The notes under the pieces were generated by a model. That model had not been told where the DNA came from and ran no database searches. It saw nothing but the letters and a program-made list of their open reading frames with translations. Below are positions 9,344-18,854 of a stretch of 64,000 nt of DNA, one piece after another. The stretch lies in contig NZ_CP103057.1 in the NCBI RefSeq assembly GCF_025231525.1, positions 1,195,001 to 1,259,000 of the forward strand, written 5' to 3'. The stretch is from Sphingomonas endolithica. GTDB lineage: Bacteria; Pseudomonadota; Alphaproteobacteria; Sphingomonadales; Sphingomonadaceae. The translations under genes were made by a program, and so were the position numbers. Numbering within the stretch: position 1 is the first letter of the stretch; each line of letters starts with the position of its first letter.

Positions 9344-10203
9344 CACAGCGCCGCCCAGGCGGCATCCACCGCGGCGATCGCCTGATCTGTGTCGGGATAG
9401 TCGATCGCCTGCGCTGGAATCGCCTGGACCAGGCGAGTGAGCGCCCCGAAGCCACGCTCGCCCATCGCGACATAATTGGTCGATGCCTGGGTCAGTCGCA
9501 CGAATGCCTCGCTGACCGGCACGTCGCGGGCGGCGAGCGCATGGCCGAAGCTGGGAAATAGCAGCAGTGCAGGCGCGGCCGGGATCGCCATCGCCGCTAC
9601 GGCGGCGGCGTCGGGCACCATATGCCGGATGTCGCCCTTGGGCGTTCCTGCCAAGAGCGGCCCGAACCGTGCGCCGGTCACCGCGCGCTCGACGACGCCG
9701 ATCGCCTGGTTCTTCAGGCTGACCAGCCGCGGAAAGGCGTGGATCAGCCCGGTCTGCGGGTCGAGCAGCGCGAACTCGTCGCCCATCAGCCGCCAGCCAC
9801 GGTGCGACAGCAATGCCGCGAGCGTCGATTTGCCCGCGCCCGACACGCCGGTCATCAACAGCGCACGGCCATCACGCTCGACTGCCGAAGCATGCAGCAG
9901 CAGATAGCGGCGCTGCCCCAGCGCCATCTGCAGGTTCATGCCCATTTCCGCGGCCAGCAGCCCTTGCGCGAGCGGCAACGGGGCGGCGTCGGGCAGGATA
10001 TAGTCGCCGCCGATCATCACCGAAGGCCGTACCACCCGCCGCCACGGCCGACGCGCGAACAGGCGGACGGTGAAGTCGGGCACGCCGTCCTCCGGCTGCG
10101 GATAGCCCGCATATAGATCGGTCAATTGTTCGATCGGCGCGCGCCAGTCCGAGCCGACGCGGAAACCGACCGGGCCGATGCGCACGGTGAAGACATGCCT
10201 CAT
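9343..10203 (-). CDS. HprK-related kinase A
   Basis: 286 aa. The C-terminal half resembles HPr kinase/phosphorylase: LLHASAVERDGRALLMTG leads into the P-loop GVSGAGKST at residues 119-127, followed by GDEFALLD at about 141 and a PRLVSLKNQ segment. The N-terminal domain (1-100) is unlike HPr kinase. Established families of this type (HprK-related kinase A) occur with a PqqD-like protein and a nucleotidyltransferase, exactly the neighbours here, and are not linked to the PTS. The start overlaps the PqqD-like stop (ATGA). The phosphorylated target is unknown. Confidence 0.85.
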   Translation of the reverse strand: MRHVFTVRIGPVGFRVGSDWRAPIEQLTDLYAGYPQPEDGVPDFTVRLFARRPWRRVVRPSVMIGGDYILPDAAPLPLAQGLLAAEMGMNLQMALGQRRYLLLHASAVERDGRALLMTGVSGAGKSTLAALLSHRGWRLMGDEFALLDPQTGLIHAFPRLVSLKNQAIGVVERAVTGARFGPLLAGTPKGDIRHMVPDAAAVAAMAIPAAPALLLFPSFGHALAARDVPVSEAFVRLTQASTNYVAMGERGFGALTRLVQAIPAQAIDYPDTDQAIAAVDAAWAAL

Positions 10204-10472
10204 GCGCGCGCCTCGACCAGACCCGCTGCGACAAGCTCCGCGAGCCGCGCCGCCAACGCTGCCTCGGTCAGATCGTCGATGTCGAATTCGGCGGTCAATC
10301 GCTGGCCAAGTGCTGCGAGCGTCATCCCCGCCTCGCCCAGGATAGCGATGATCTCAGGCGCGGGCGCGGTCAGCAGATGCGTGATACCGGACGCCCGGTG
10401 ATAGACCAGCGTGAAATCGTCCAGCCAATCGATGCACAACGTTTCGACGCGGCACGCCCGGTACAGGGTCAC
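10200..10472 (-). CDS. PqqD-like protein of the HprK-related (HPr-rel-A) cluster
   Basis: 90 aa, GTG start. The sequence THLLTAPAPEIIAILGEAG, followed by two short helices ending LAARLAELVAAGLVEA, has the winged-helix/PqqD layout used by peptide chaperones (RRE) in RiPP systems. The preceding YHRASG element is typical of the PqqD-family member that travels with HprK-related kinase A. It sits 14 bp after the exported-protein gene and overlaps the kinase start by 4 bp, so the three are surely co-translated. A role presenting a peptide or protein to the kinase is inference. Confidence 0.8.
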   Translation of the reverse strand: MTLYRACRVETLCIDWLDDFTLVYHRASGITHLLTAPAPEIIAILGEAGMTLAALGQRLTAEFDIDDLTEAALAARLAELVAAGLVEARA

Positions 10473-10486
10473 GCGACGCCGTCGTT

Positions 10487-10888
10487 TCAGCCGCGGGGCA
10501 TCTGCAGCGACGCAAAGCAGGTGAAGCCGCTGGTGCCCGACTGCAGCTTGCGGATGTAATTGGTGTAGGCGCGGCTCGTCTCGTAATCGGTGCCGGGCAA
10601 CTGCCCGCCGGACAGTGCCTGCTTCACCTGCTCACCCTTGAACACCTTGCCGGTCGTCGGGAAGGAGCCGGCCGTGCCCGCCGGCACCACCGATCCGTCG
10701 GCAGCGATCGCCGATCCGGCGCGCCCGGCGTCGGGCACCGGGATTTCACAGGTCAGCACCGAGGCATTGGTCTGGGCAAGCGCAGGGCGGATCGAAATCA
10801 CCGATGCCGCGCCGACGGCACCGAGCATCAGCGCGCGGCGGCGAGTGGCGCCGTGATCGGCGGTATCGAGAGGATGTTCGTCGCGCAT
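10487..10888 (-). CDS. Small exported protein with twin-arginine-type signal
   Basis: 133 aa from the ATG at 10888. The N-terminus has TRRRALMLGAVGAASVISI followed by RPALAQ, a twin-arginine n-region, hydrophobic stretch and likely AxA cleavage site near residue 38. The mature part is about 95 aa, Gly/Ser/Thr-rich, with just two cysteines (C47 and C124) that could form one disulfide. No known domain recognised. It is the first gene of the PqqD/kinase/nucleotidyltransferase operon, so it is a natural candidate substrate or product. It is divergent from phoR across about 95 bp. Confidence 0.75.
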   Translation of the reverse strand: MRDEHPLDTADHGATRRRALMLGAVGAASVISIRPALAQTNASVLTCEIPVPDAGRAGSAIAADGSVVPAGTAGSFPTTGKVFKGEQVKQALSGGQLPGTDYETSRAYTNYIRKLQSGTSGFTCFASLQMPRG

Positions 10889-10983
10889 GGCCCCAGCCCT
10901 TTCCACCCTTAGCCCTTCCATATTCGCCAAACACTGGCAAGCGGCGCTATCCCGGTTAAGTACGATTGCGCTAAGGAAGCGGC

Positions 10984-12222
10984 ATGATCCATGGCTTTGG
11001 CGTTCGTACCTTTACCGCAATCGGCATCGTGGCGCTCGCCGCGGCGGCGGTGTTCCTGCTCAGCCATGACGTTCAGACGACATTGGTGACACTGGTCGGC
11101 GGGATCGCCGCCGTGCTCGCCGCCGCCGGCACGAGCGAGACGACCGTGGAAGAAGCCCCCACGCCACCGCCGACGGAAGCCCCGGTGACAGGCCTCGGCG
11201 ACGTGCTGGAGGCGATCGTCGAGCCGATCCTGATCGTCAGCGGCAGCACCGTGGCACAGGCCAATGCGCCGGCGCGCGCGCTGCTCGGCGGGCACATCGT
11301 CGGACAGGACGTGCGATTGGCGATCCGCCATCCCGCCGCGGCGGAGCGGCTGGTCGGGCCGCTCGATCCGGCCGTATCGGCACCGATCGACCTGGTCGGG
11401 CTGGGTACGCTCGATCAGCGCTGGCAGATGCGCGTCGTGCAAAGCGCCCGCCCGAACGGCACGCCCGGCCAGCGCATCGTTCACCTGATCGACCAGACCG
11501 GAAACTATGCGGCCGAGCGGATGCGGGTCGATTTCGTCGCCAATGCGAGCCACGAGCTTCGCACCCCGCTGGCCTCGATCCTGGGCTATATCGAGACGCT
11601 GAGCGACGACGCAGGGGACGATCCAGGCATCCGCAACCGGTTTTTGACGATCATGGACAACGAAGCGCGGCGCATGCAGCGGCTGGTGGAGGATTTGATC
11701 TCGCTCAGCCGGATCGAGGCGGAAAAATACCGCCTGCCCGACCGCGCCGTCGATCTCGCCGCACTGATCGCGGAAGTGCGCGCCGAACTTGCCGGCAGCG
11801 ACGTCATGCTGGACATCGCGCCTGCCGTGCCGGCTGTAGCGGGCGACCGCGTGCAGTTGAGTCAGATGCTCCACAACCTGATCGGCAACGGCATCAAATA
11901 CGGCGCGCCGGGCACGAGCGTGGCGGTGACGCTGCGACAGGACCGCACCGGCATGGTGCGCCTGGCCGTCGCCGACCAGGGCGACGGCATCGCGGCCGAA
12001 CATATTCCGCGACTCACCGAACGCTTCTACCGTGTCGATGCCGGCCGCAGCCGTGCCGCCGGCGGCACCGGCCTGGGCCTGGCCATCGTCAAGCATATCG
12101 TCGAGCGGCACCGCGGTCGGCTGGACATCGCCAGCGTCGTCGGGACCGGCACGACAGTCTCGATCTTACTGCCGGTACATGCCGAAAGCACCGCTAACCC
12201 GAGCGTTGTCATCAAAACGTAA
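10984..12222 (+). CDS. phoR: Phosphate regulon sensor histidine kinase
   Basis: 412 aa. Two N-terminal membrane helices (about 8-26 and 32-49) are followed by a PAS-like region (about 70-170) and a HisKA domain with FVANASHELRTPLASILGY (phospho-acceptor His190). The ATPase domain has N-box HNLIGNGIKYG, G1 VADQGDGIA and G2 GGTGLGLAIVKH. It phosphorylates PhoB when phosphate is scarce. AAGGAAG precedes the ATG. Here phoR heads the pst cluster and phoB ends it. The last codons overlap the presumed Pho box for pstS. Confidence 0.92.
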   Translation: MIHGFGVRTFTAIGIVALAAAAVFLLSHDVQTTLVTLVGGIAAVLAAAGTSETTVEEAPTPPPTEAPVTGLGDVLEAIVEPILIVSGSTVAQANAPARALLGGHIVGQDVRLAIRHPAAAERLVGPLDPAVSAPIDLVGLGTLDQRWQMRVVQSARPNGTPGQRIVHLIDQTGNYAAERMRVDFVANASHELRTPLASILGYIETLSDDAGDDPGIRNRFLTIMDNEARRMQRLVEDLISLSRIEAEKYRLPDRAVDLAALIAEVRAELAGSDVMLDIAPAVPAVAGDRVQLSQMLHNLIGNGIKYGAPGTSVAVTLRQDRTGMVRLAVADQGDGIAAEHIPRLTERFYRVDAGRSRAAGGTGLGLAIVKHIVERHRGRLDIASVVGTGTTVSILLPVHAESTANPSVVIKT

Positions 12223-12235
12223 CGCAAGTGTCACA
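12218..12235 (+). promoter_or_regulatory. Probable Pho box upstream of pstS
   Basis: Two half-sites, CGTAACG and TGTCACA, start 11 bp apart, the direct-repeat spacing of PhoB sites (consensus CTGTCAT repeated every 11 bp). The site lies about 95 bp before pstS, overlapping the end of phoR. This suggests PhoB control of pstS onward. Confidence 0.5.
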
Positions 12236-12329
12236 CTGGCGACGGTGAGGCGGTGTACCCGACCCCTCGCCAGGCCGATCGGACCATACTTGGCGACCTT
12301 CCCCCGGAGAAACGCTTCGTGTCGATTTC

Positions 12330-13394
12330 GTGCCCGTGCTGAAAACCCTGATTGTCGCCGGTGCCGCGCTGTCCCTGCCGATCGCGCTGTCGGCATGTGA
12401 GGATCAGGCGAGCGGCGGCGGGGCTGGATCGCGCGACCACATCACGGCGGTCGGATCGTCGACCGTCTACCCCTTCACCACGATCGTCGCCGAACAGTTC
12501 GTCAATGCCGGAGTCGGCATCAAGGCGCCGGTGATCGAATCGACCGGTACAGGCCCCGGTGTGAAGCTGTTCTGCGGCGGGATCGGCGCGAACTTTGCCG
12601 ACATCGTCGCCGCCTCGCGCCGCATGAAGGCGTCCGAATATGCCACCTGCGCCAAGAACGGCGTGCGCGACATTCTGGAAATACAGGTCGGGCTGGACGG
12701 CATCGCCTTCGCCGAGGCGAAGAACGGGCCCAAGCTGCAGCTGACCCCGGCACAGGTGTATCAGGCACTTGCCGCGACGCCGGGCGGCACCCCGAACCGC
12801 TACCGCACCTGGCATGATATCGATGCGGCGCTGCCGGCGACGCCGATCCAGGTCTATGGCCCGCCGGCGACCAGCGGCACGCGCGATGCGCTGACCGAGT
12901 TGATCCTCGACAAAGGCTGCGAGACGATCGCGCCGCAGGCAAAGGCGCTGAAGGACAAGGACAAGGACGCCTATGCCGCCTTGTGCACGCGCATTCGCGA
13001 GGACGGCGCCTATATCGATGCCGGCGAGAACGACAATCTGATCGTCCAGAAGCTGCAGTCGAACCCCAATGCGATCGGCATCTTCGGCTATTCCTATCTC
13101 GAAGAAAATAAGGACAGCGTGAACGGCGTACCGCTGAGCGGCGTCGTGCCGACCTATGCGACGATCGCCGATGGGCAATATCCTGGGTCACGCCCCTTGT
13201 TCATCTACGTCAAGAAGGCGCACCTGACCGCGATCCCGGGGCTGGCCAATTTCCTCAAGGCCTATGTCGCGGCATGGAACCCGGGTGGTCCGCTGACCGC
13301 CAAGGGGCTGATCGCCTCGCCACCCCAGGTGCGCGCCGCCGCCACTGCCGTGGTGGCAAGTCACACGGCGTTGAACCCGGCGGATTTGAAGTGA
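12330..13394 (+). CDS. pstS: Phosphate ABC transporter substrate-binding protein
   Basis: About 354 aa, GTG start. The N-terminus has a lipoprotein-type signal (LKTLIVAGAALSLPIALSAC) with lipobox LSAC, so it is probably anchored in the membrane facing the periplasm. The mature part has the PstS phosphate-loop signatures ITAVGSSTVYPF and STGTGPG, then GPPATSGTR and GIFGYSYLEEN. It captures phosphate for PstCAB. The start is uncertain by two codons (a second GTG at 12336). Confidence 0.92.
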   Translation: MPVLKTLIVAGAALSLPIALSACEDQASGGGAGSRDHITAVGSSTVYPFTTIVAEQFVNAGVGIKAPVIESTGTGPGVKLFCGGIGANFADIVAASRRMKASEYATCAKNGVRDILEIQVGLDGIAFAEAKNGPKLQLTPAQVYQALAATPGGTPNRYRTWHDIDAALPATPIQVYGPPATSGTRDALTELILDKGCETIAPQAKALKDKDKDAYAALCTRIREDGAYIDAGENDNLIVQKLQSNPNAIGIFGYSYLEENKDSVNGVPLSGVVPTYATIADGQYPGSRPLFIYVKKAHLTAIPGLANFLKAYVAAWNPGGPLTAKGLIASPPQVRAAATAVVASHTALNPADLK

Positions 13395-13410
13395 CGAGAC
13401 TTATTGCAAC

Positions 13411-13491
13411 GTGCTCCGGCGAAGGCCGGAGCCCAGGATCACAGGCGCTGCGCTTTGGGCTCTGGACCCCTGCTTTCGCAGGGGAACTGCT
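13411..13491. repeat. Palindromic intergenic repeat (GAAGG-GGG/CCC type) inside the pst operon
   Basis: CTCCGGCGAAGGCCGGAGCC and, further on, CCCCTGCTTTCGCAGGGG are two hairpins around a GGCTCTGG/CCAG core. The same arrangement recurs at 28929, 35976 and 40209. It separates pstS from pstC. Confidence 0.75.
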
Positions 13492-13515
13492 TGGTTCCGA
13501 AAGAAGCGTTTACTA

Positions 13516-14892
13516 ATGTCTGCACTCACCCTCCTCTTCCTCATCGCCGGGCTTGGACTAATCGGCTGGCTCTCCGCCCGTGTCCGTGCGGTCAGTTTCC
13601 GGCGTGACAGCAATGCGCGCTTCAGTTCCTTGCCGTCGCATCAGGGCACCTATGTCGCCTTGTGGACGGTGCTGCCGGCCGCCTTGTTCATTGCCGCATG
13701 GTCGTTCACCTCCCCCGCCCTGGTCACCAATCGCGTGCTGACCGCACCGGCGGCGGCGCAATTGCCGCCCAAGGGCTTTGAGCGGGCGGCGATCCTGTCC
13801 GAGGCGCGCAACCTGGCGAGCGACCGCAGCTTCGGCGCGTTCCATCCGCTGGCCGAGACGCTGGAGCCCGAATACGAAGCGGCGCAGTCATATTTCGACT
13901 GGATCGGCAGTGCGGTCGCCTTGTTGCTCGCCTTTGCGACCGGGGCCTGGGCCTATACGCGGGTCCGCGCCGGCTTCCGCGCGCGCAGCCGGATCGAACG
14001 CGTCGTCATGCTGCTGCTGCTCGCGGCATCGTTGATCGCGATCCTCACCACCGTCGGGATCGTCGCGTCCTTGCTGTTCGAATCGGTGCGCTTCTTCCGG
14101 ATCGTACCGATCGGCGATTTCCTGTTCGGCACGCATTGGAGCCCGCAGGTCATCTCGGCCAAGGATCCGGGCGCATCGCTTGGCGCCGTGCCGCTGTTCT
14201 GGGGGACGTTCTTCATCGGCGCGGTGATCGCGATGATCGTTGCCATCCCGTTCGGCCTGATGAGCGCGATCTACCTGACGCAATATGCCGCGCCGCGCGT
14301 GCGACGCTGGATGAAGCCGATCCTCGAGATGCTCGCCGGCGTGCCGACCGTCGTCTACGGCTATTTCGCTGCGCTGACGGTCGCACCGGCGGTGCGCGAC
14401 CTTGGCGTGGCGCTGGGGGTCAGCTGGGCGAGTTCCGAAAGTGCGCTTGCCGCGGGCCTCGTGATGGGCGTGATGATCATCCCGTTCGTCTCCTCGATGG
14501 CCGACGATTCGATCGCCGCCGTCCCCGCCTCGATGCGCGACGGCAGCCTGGCAATGGGCGCCACCAGTTCCGAGACGATCCGCAAGGTGCTGCTGCCCGC
14601 AGCATTGCCCGGCGTGGTCGGCGGCGTGCTGCTGGCGATCAGCCGCGCGATCGGCGAGACGATGATCGTCGTGATGGCGGCATCCGGCGTGGCGACGATG
14701 ACGCTCAACCCCTTTGCCAGCACGACCACGGTGACCAAGCAGATCGTCGACCTGCTGACCGGCGAGGCCGAGTTCGACAGCCCCAAGACGCTCGCCGCCT
14801 TTGCGCTCGGGCTCACCTTGTTCGTCATTACCCTGCTCCTCAACATCGTCGCCTTGAGCGTCGTGAAGCGGTACCGCGAAGCTTATGAGTGA
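13516..14892 (+). CDS. pstC: Phosphate ABC transporter permease
   Basis: 458 aa, longer than the roughly 300-320 aa of enterobacterial PstC. There is an N-terminal helix (residues 1-20), then ALWTVLPAALFIAAWSF, then another helix at about 130-150 and a large linker before the typical permease core. The EAA-like loop is AMGATSSETIRKVLLPAALPGVVGG, where the ATPase docks, followed by AISRAIGETM. The chosen ATG follows the intergenic repeat. It overlaps pstA by 8 bp. Confidence 0.92.
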   Translation: MSALTLLFLIAGLGLIGWLSARVRAVSFRRDSNARFSSLPSHQGTYVALWTVLPAALFIAAWSFTSPALVTNRVLTAPAAAQLPPKGFERAAILSEARNLASDRSFGAFHPLAETLEPEYEAAQSYFDWIGSAVALLLAFATGAWAYTRVRAGFRARSRIERVVMLLLLAASLIAILTTVGIVASLLFESVRFFRIVPIGDFLFGTHWSPQVISAKDPGASLGAVPLFWGTFFIGAVIAMIVAIPFGLMSAIYLTQYAAPRVRRWMKPILEMLAGVPTVVYGYFAALTVAPAVRDLGVALGVSWASSESALAAGLVMGVMIIPFVSSMADDSIAAVPASMRDGSLAMGATSSETIRKVLLPAALPGVVGGVLLAISRAIGETMIVVMAASGVATMTLNPFASTTTVTKQIVDLLTGEAEFDSPKTLAAFALGLTLFVITLLLNIVALSVVKRYREAYE

Positions 14893-16183
14893 AACGCTCG
14901 TTCCCCAGCTGCCGACCGGCTCGGCAGAGCCCGCCGAACGCGCGCCGACGGACTGGCGCACGCACTCGATGCAGCGCCGCATCCGCAAGCGCTATGCCGC
15001 CGAGCGCCGTTTCCGGCTGTTCGGGCTGGCGGCGGTCGTCATGTCGGCGGGGTTCCTGGCGTTCCTGCTGATCACCATGCTCTCCAACGGCATTGGCGGC
15101 TTCACGCAGACGCAATTGCAGCTGAAGATCGATTTTCCCCGCGCCGGGTTGACGCTCGATCCGCAGCGGCTGCGCGGGCCGGGTGCCGATTTCGCGCTCG
15201 CCGCCTCGGGGATCGAAGGCGCAACGGATGCCGCCGCCACGGCGCAGTTCGGCAAGGATGGCTATAAATTGCTGTCTGACGGTGCCTGGCTGCGCGTGCG
15301 CGAAGCAGTGAAGCGCGATCCGACATTGCTGCGTGGCGTGGCAACGATCGCGGTGCCGGCATCGGACGCGATCGACATCGCGGCCAAGGCGCAAGGCACG
15401 CCTGAGGGCGAAGCGACGGTCGCGCGGCTGAAGGCGCAAGGCCTGTTGTCGACGGCGTTTAACCCAGCGTTCCTGACCGGCGCGGACTCCACCGATCCAA
15501 CGACTGCCGGCATCTGGGGGGCGCTCAAGGGATCGCTGATGACGATGCTCGTCACCTTGCTGCTCGCCTTTCCGATCGGCGTGCTCTCGGCCTTGTACCT
15601 CGAGGAATATGCCCCGCGGAACCGCTGGACCGACCTGATCGAGGTGTCGATCAACAATCTGGCCGCCGTGCCGTCGATCATCTTCGGCCTGCTCGGCCTG
15701 GCGGTGTTCCTCAACCTGTTCAACCTGCCGCGTTCGGCCGCTTTGGTCGGCGGGCTGACGCTCGCGCTGATGACCATGCCGGTGATCGTCATCGCCGGGC
15801 GCAACGCGATCAAGAGCGTGCCGCCATCGATCCGCGACGCCGCCCTCGGCATCGGTGCGTCGCCCGTGCAGGTGGTGTTCCACCACGTCCTGCCGCTGGC
15901 GCTGCCCGGTATCCTGACCGGCACGATCATCGGCATGGCGCGGGCGCTGGGCGAGACGGCGCCGTTGCTGATGATCGGCATGCGCGCGTTCATGGTCTCC
16001 GCGCCCGAGCGGCTGACCGATCCCTCGACCGTGCTGCCGGTGCAGATCTTCCTATGGTCCGATCAGGTCAATCGCGGCTTCGTCGAGAAGACCAGCGCGG
16101 CGATCATCGTGCTGCTCGTCTTCCTGCTCGCGATGAACGGGCTCGCCATCTACCTCCGCAACAAATTCGAGACCCGCTGGTAA
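14885..16183 (+). CDS. pstA: Phosphate ABC transporter permease
   Basis: 432 aa. A DUF3333-like N-terminal extension (about 1-210) contains one membrane helix ([19 protein letters not shown]) and a periplasmic region. The permease core then follows, with [22 protein letters not shown] and the ATPase-docking loop [20 protein letters not shown] plus [11 protein letters not shown]. It forms the membrane channel with PstC. The start overlaps the pstC end, and its stop shares TAATG with pstB. Confidence 0.93.
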   Translation: MSETLVPQLPTGSAEPAERAPTDWRTHSMQRRIRKRYAAERRFRLFGLAAVVMSAGFLAFLLITMLSNGIGGFTQTQLQLKIDFPRAGLTLDPQRLRGPGADFALAASGIEGATDAAATAQFGKDGYKLLSDGAWLRVREAVKRDPTLLRGVATIAVPASDAIDIAAKAQGTPEGEATVARLKAQGLLSTAFNPAFLTGADSTDPTTAGIWGALKGSLMTMLVTLLLAFPIGVLSALYLEEYAPRNRWTDLIEVSINNLAAVPSIIFGLLGLAVFLNLFNLPRSAALVGGLTLALMTMPVIVIAGRNAIKSVPPSIRDAALGIGASPVQVVFHHVLPLALPGILTGTIIGMARALGETAPLLMIGMRAFMVSAPERLTDPSTVLPVQIFLWSDQVNRGFVEKTSAAIIVLLVFLLAMNGLAIYLRNKFETRW

Positions 16184-16941
16184 TGAACACCAAGATGTCC
16201 GCGCAACACGTCAACGTCTTCTATGGCGCGAAGCAGGCGATCAACGACGTGTCGATCGATGTCGACCGCGATAACGTGACCGCGTTCATCGGGCCGTCGG
16301 GCTGCGGCAAATCGACGTTCCTGCGCACGCTCAACCGCATGAACGACACCGTCGCCAGCGCCCGCGTGACCGGCGATATCCGGCTGGACGGCGAGGACAT
16401 CTATTCGCCCGACATGGACGTGGTGCAGCTGCGCGCACGCGTCGGCATGGTGTTCCAGAAACCAAACCCGTTCCCCAAGTCGATCTTCGAGAACGTCGCT
16501 TATGGCCCGCGCATCCACGGCCTTGCCAGCAGCAAGAGCGATCTTGCCGGCGTGGTCGAGAAGTCGCTGAAGCGCGCCGGCTTGTGGGAAGAGGTCAAGG
16601 ACCGGCTGACCGAAAGCGGCACCGCGCTGTCGGGCGGTCAGCAGCAGCGGCTGTGCATCGCCCGCGCGATCGCGGTGGATCCCGAGGTCATCCTGATGGA
16701 CGAGCCGTGCTCGGCGCTGGACCCGATCGCGACGGCCCGGATCGAGGAACTGATCCACGAGCTGAAAGGTCGCTACGCGATCGTCATCGTGACGCACAAC
16801 ATGCAGCAGGCGGCGCGCGTTTCGCAGCGTACCGCCTTCTTCCACCTGGGCACCCTGGTCGAATACGGCAACACGTCGGACATCTTCACCAACCCGCGCC
16901 AGGAACGCACGAAAGACTATATCACCGGCCGCTACGGCTGA
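16183..16941 (+). CDS. pstB: Phosphate ABC transporter ATP-binding protein
   Basis: 252 aa. Walker A is GPSGCGKST, the Q-loop is [15 protein letters not shown], the ABC signature is [16 protein letters not shown], and Walker B is [13 protein letters not shown]. The H-loop is [10 protein letters not shown]. The FQKPNPFP stretch is specific to PstB. It energises phosphate import. The start codon overlaps the pstA stop, so the two are translationally coupled. Confidence 0.96.
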   Translation: MNTKMSAQHVNVFYGAKQAINDVSIDVDRDNVTAFIGPSGCGKSTFLRTLNRMNDTVASARVTGDIRLDGEDIYSPDMDVVQLRARVGMVFQKPNPFPKSIFENVAYGPRIHGLASSKSDLAGVVEKSLKRAGLWEEVKDRLTESGTALSGGQQQRLCIARAIAVDPEVILMDEPCSALDPIATARIEELIHELKGRYAIVIVTHNMQQAARVSQRTAFFHLGTLVEYGNTSDIFTNPRQERTKDYITGRYG

Positions 16942-16954
16942 GAGGAACGGACCT

Positions 16955-17647
16955 GTGAACACACATACCGTAAAGGCGTTCGACGAGGATATCGGCGAGC
17001 TTCGCGCGCTGATCGCGCAGATGGGCGGCCTGGCCGAACAGGCGATCGGCGACTCGATCCAGGCGCTCACCCGTCACGATCTGGATGCCGCGGCGCAGAT
17101 CGTCGCCGGCGACAAGACAATCGACGCGATCGAGATGAAGGTCGAGCAGCTCGCGGTGCAGATCATCGCACTGCGCGCGCCGATGGCCGACGATCTGCGC
17201 GAGGTGGTCGCGGCGATCAAGATCGGCGGCGTGATCGAGCGGATCGGCGATTATGCCAAGAACATCGCCAAGCGCGTGCCGCTGATCGACAATCACGGCG
17301 ATCTCGAACCGCTGTCGATCCTGCCCGCCATGGCCAATCTGGCGATCAGCATGGTGCACGATGTGCTCGACGCCTTTGCCGCGCGCGATGCCGAGGCCGC
17401 GCTCGACGTGTGCAAGCGCGACCGCCAGGTCGATGATTTCTACAACAGCCTGTTCCGCGTTCTCGTCACGCACATGATGGAGAACCCCAAGACGATCGGA
17501 CAGATCGCGCATCTTCTGTTCGTCGCCAAGAACCTGGAGCGCGTCGGCGATCATGCGACGAACGTCGCCGAAATGGTCTATTTCGCCGCCACCGGGCAGC
17601 ACATGGTAGAACGCGATCGCGGCGCGACGACCGCGATGGAGATCTGA
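16955..17647 (+). CDS. phoU: Phosphate signaling complex protein
   Basis: 230 aa, GTG start with GAGAGGAA upstream. It has two PhoU helical repeats; ALTRHDLDAAAQIVAGDKTID is the first metal-binding style helix pair, and KNLERVGDHATNVAEMVYF is the second repeat's ExxxD signature. It links PstSCAB transport state to PhoR and restrains PhoB activation. It is 13 bp after pstB and 2 bp before phoB. Confidence 0.95.
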   Translation: MNTHTVKAFDEDIGELRALIAQMGGLAEQAIGDSIQALTRHDLDAAAQIVAGDKTIDAIEMKVEQLAVQIIALRAPMADDLREVVAAIKIGGVIERIGDYAKNIAKRVPLIDNHGDLEPLSILPAMANLAISMVHDVLDAFAARDAEAALDVCKRDRQVDDFYNSLFRVLVTHMMENPKTIGQIAHLLFVAKNLERVGDHATNVAEMVYFAATGQHMVERDRGATTAMEI

Positions 17648-17649
17648 AT

Positions 17650-18342
<693 letters not shown>

Positions 18343-18440
18343 GAGACGAATCGTTATCGTAACGATGGAGCCATGACGCAGGATGTGCGTTTGACCCGCA
18401 ACGCCATGCTGGCGTTTCGTTTTTCACAGGAGAAGACCTC

Positions 18441-18758
18441 ATGAAGATCATGCTCATCGCCGCGTTGGCGTTCGCCGCGCCCGCCGTCGCGCAGACGGCC
18501 CCGGCCGACCAGACCACGCAGGCTCCTGCCGGCGATCCGGCATCGCAGACTCCGCCGACCGACACGGCTGCCGACCCCGCAGCGCAGGCACCGGCATCGA
18601 CGAGCGATACGATGACGACGAGCACCAGCACCACGACCACGGGCGCGGCACCGACCATGGGTGCGCCGACGGCGACCCCGGCTCCTGCCCCCAAGGCGAG
18701 CTATCCGCGTTGCTCGAAGACCGTGACCGACAGCTGCATCCAGCGCGGCGGTAAGTAA
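18441..18758 (+). CDS. Small secreted Ala/Pro/Thr-rich protein
   Basis: 105 aa with an AGGAGA ribosome site. The signal peptide is MKIMLIAALAFAAPAVAQ. The mature part is low complexity (TQAPAGDPAS, TSTSTTTTGAAP) and ends in YPRCSKTVTDSCIQRGGK, with two cysteines that could form a disulfide. No domain recognised; probably periplasmic or envelope-associated. It is monocistronic and followed by a strong terminator. Confidence 0.7.
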   Translation: MKIMLIAALAFAAPAVAQTAPADQTTQAPAGDPASQTPPTDTAADPAAQAPASTSDTMTTSTSTTTTGAAPTMGAPTATPAPAPKASYPRCSKTVTDSCIQRGGK

Positions 18759-18767
18759 CGACTGAAT

Positions 18768-18793
18768 GGGCGGGCGCCGTGCGGCGCCCGCCC
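18768..18793 (+). terminator. Intrinsic-type terminator hairpin
   Basis: A perfect 11-bp stem GGGCGGGCGCC/GGCGCCCGCCC with a 4-base loop begins ten bases after the stop at 18758. Only a short pyrimidine run (TCTTG) follows. Confidence 0.65.
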
Positions 18794-18854
18794 TCTTGCC
18801 ACTGGCGACCGATCGCCTAGGAAGCGCTCACCATCTCATGGGAGCGCTTTTTTC

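Noticed and set aside
18349..18365. ATCGTTA-TCG-TAACGAT hairpin after phoB as a terminator
   Set aside because: The stem is short and AT-rich with no T tract, so it is not convincing.
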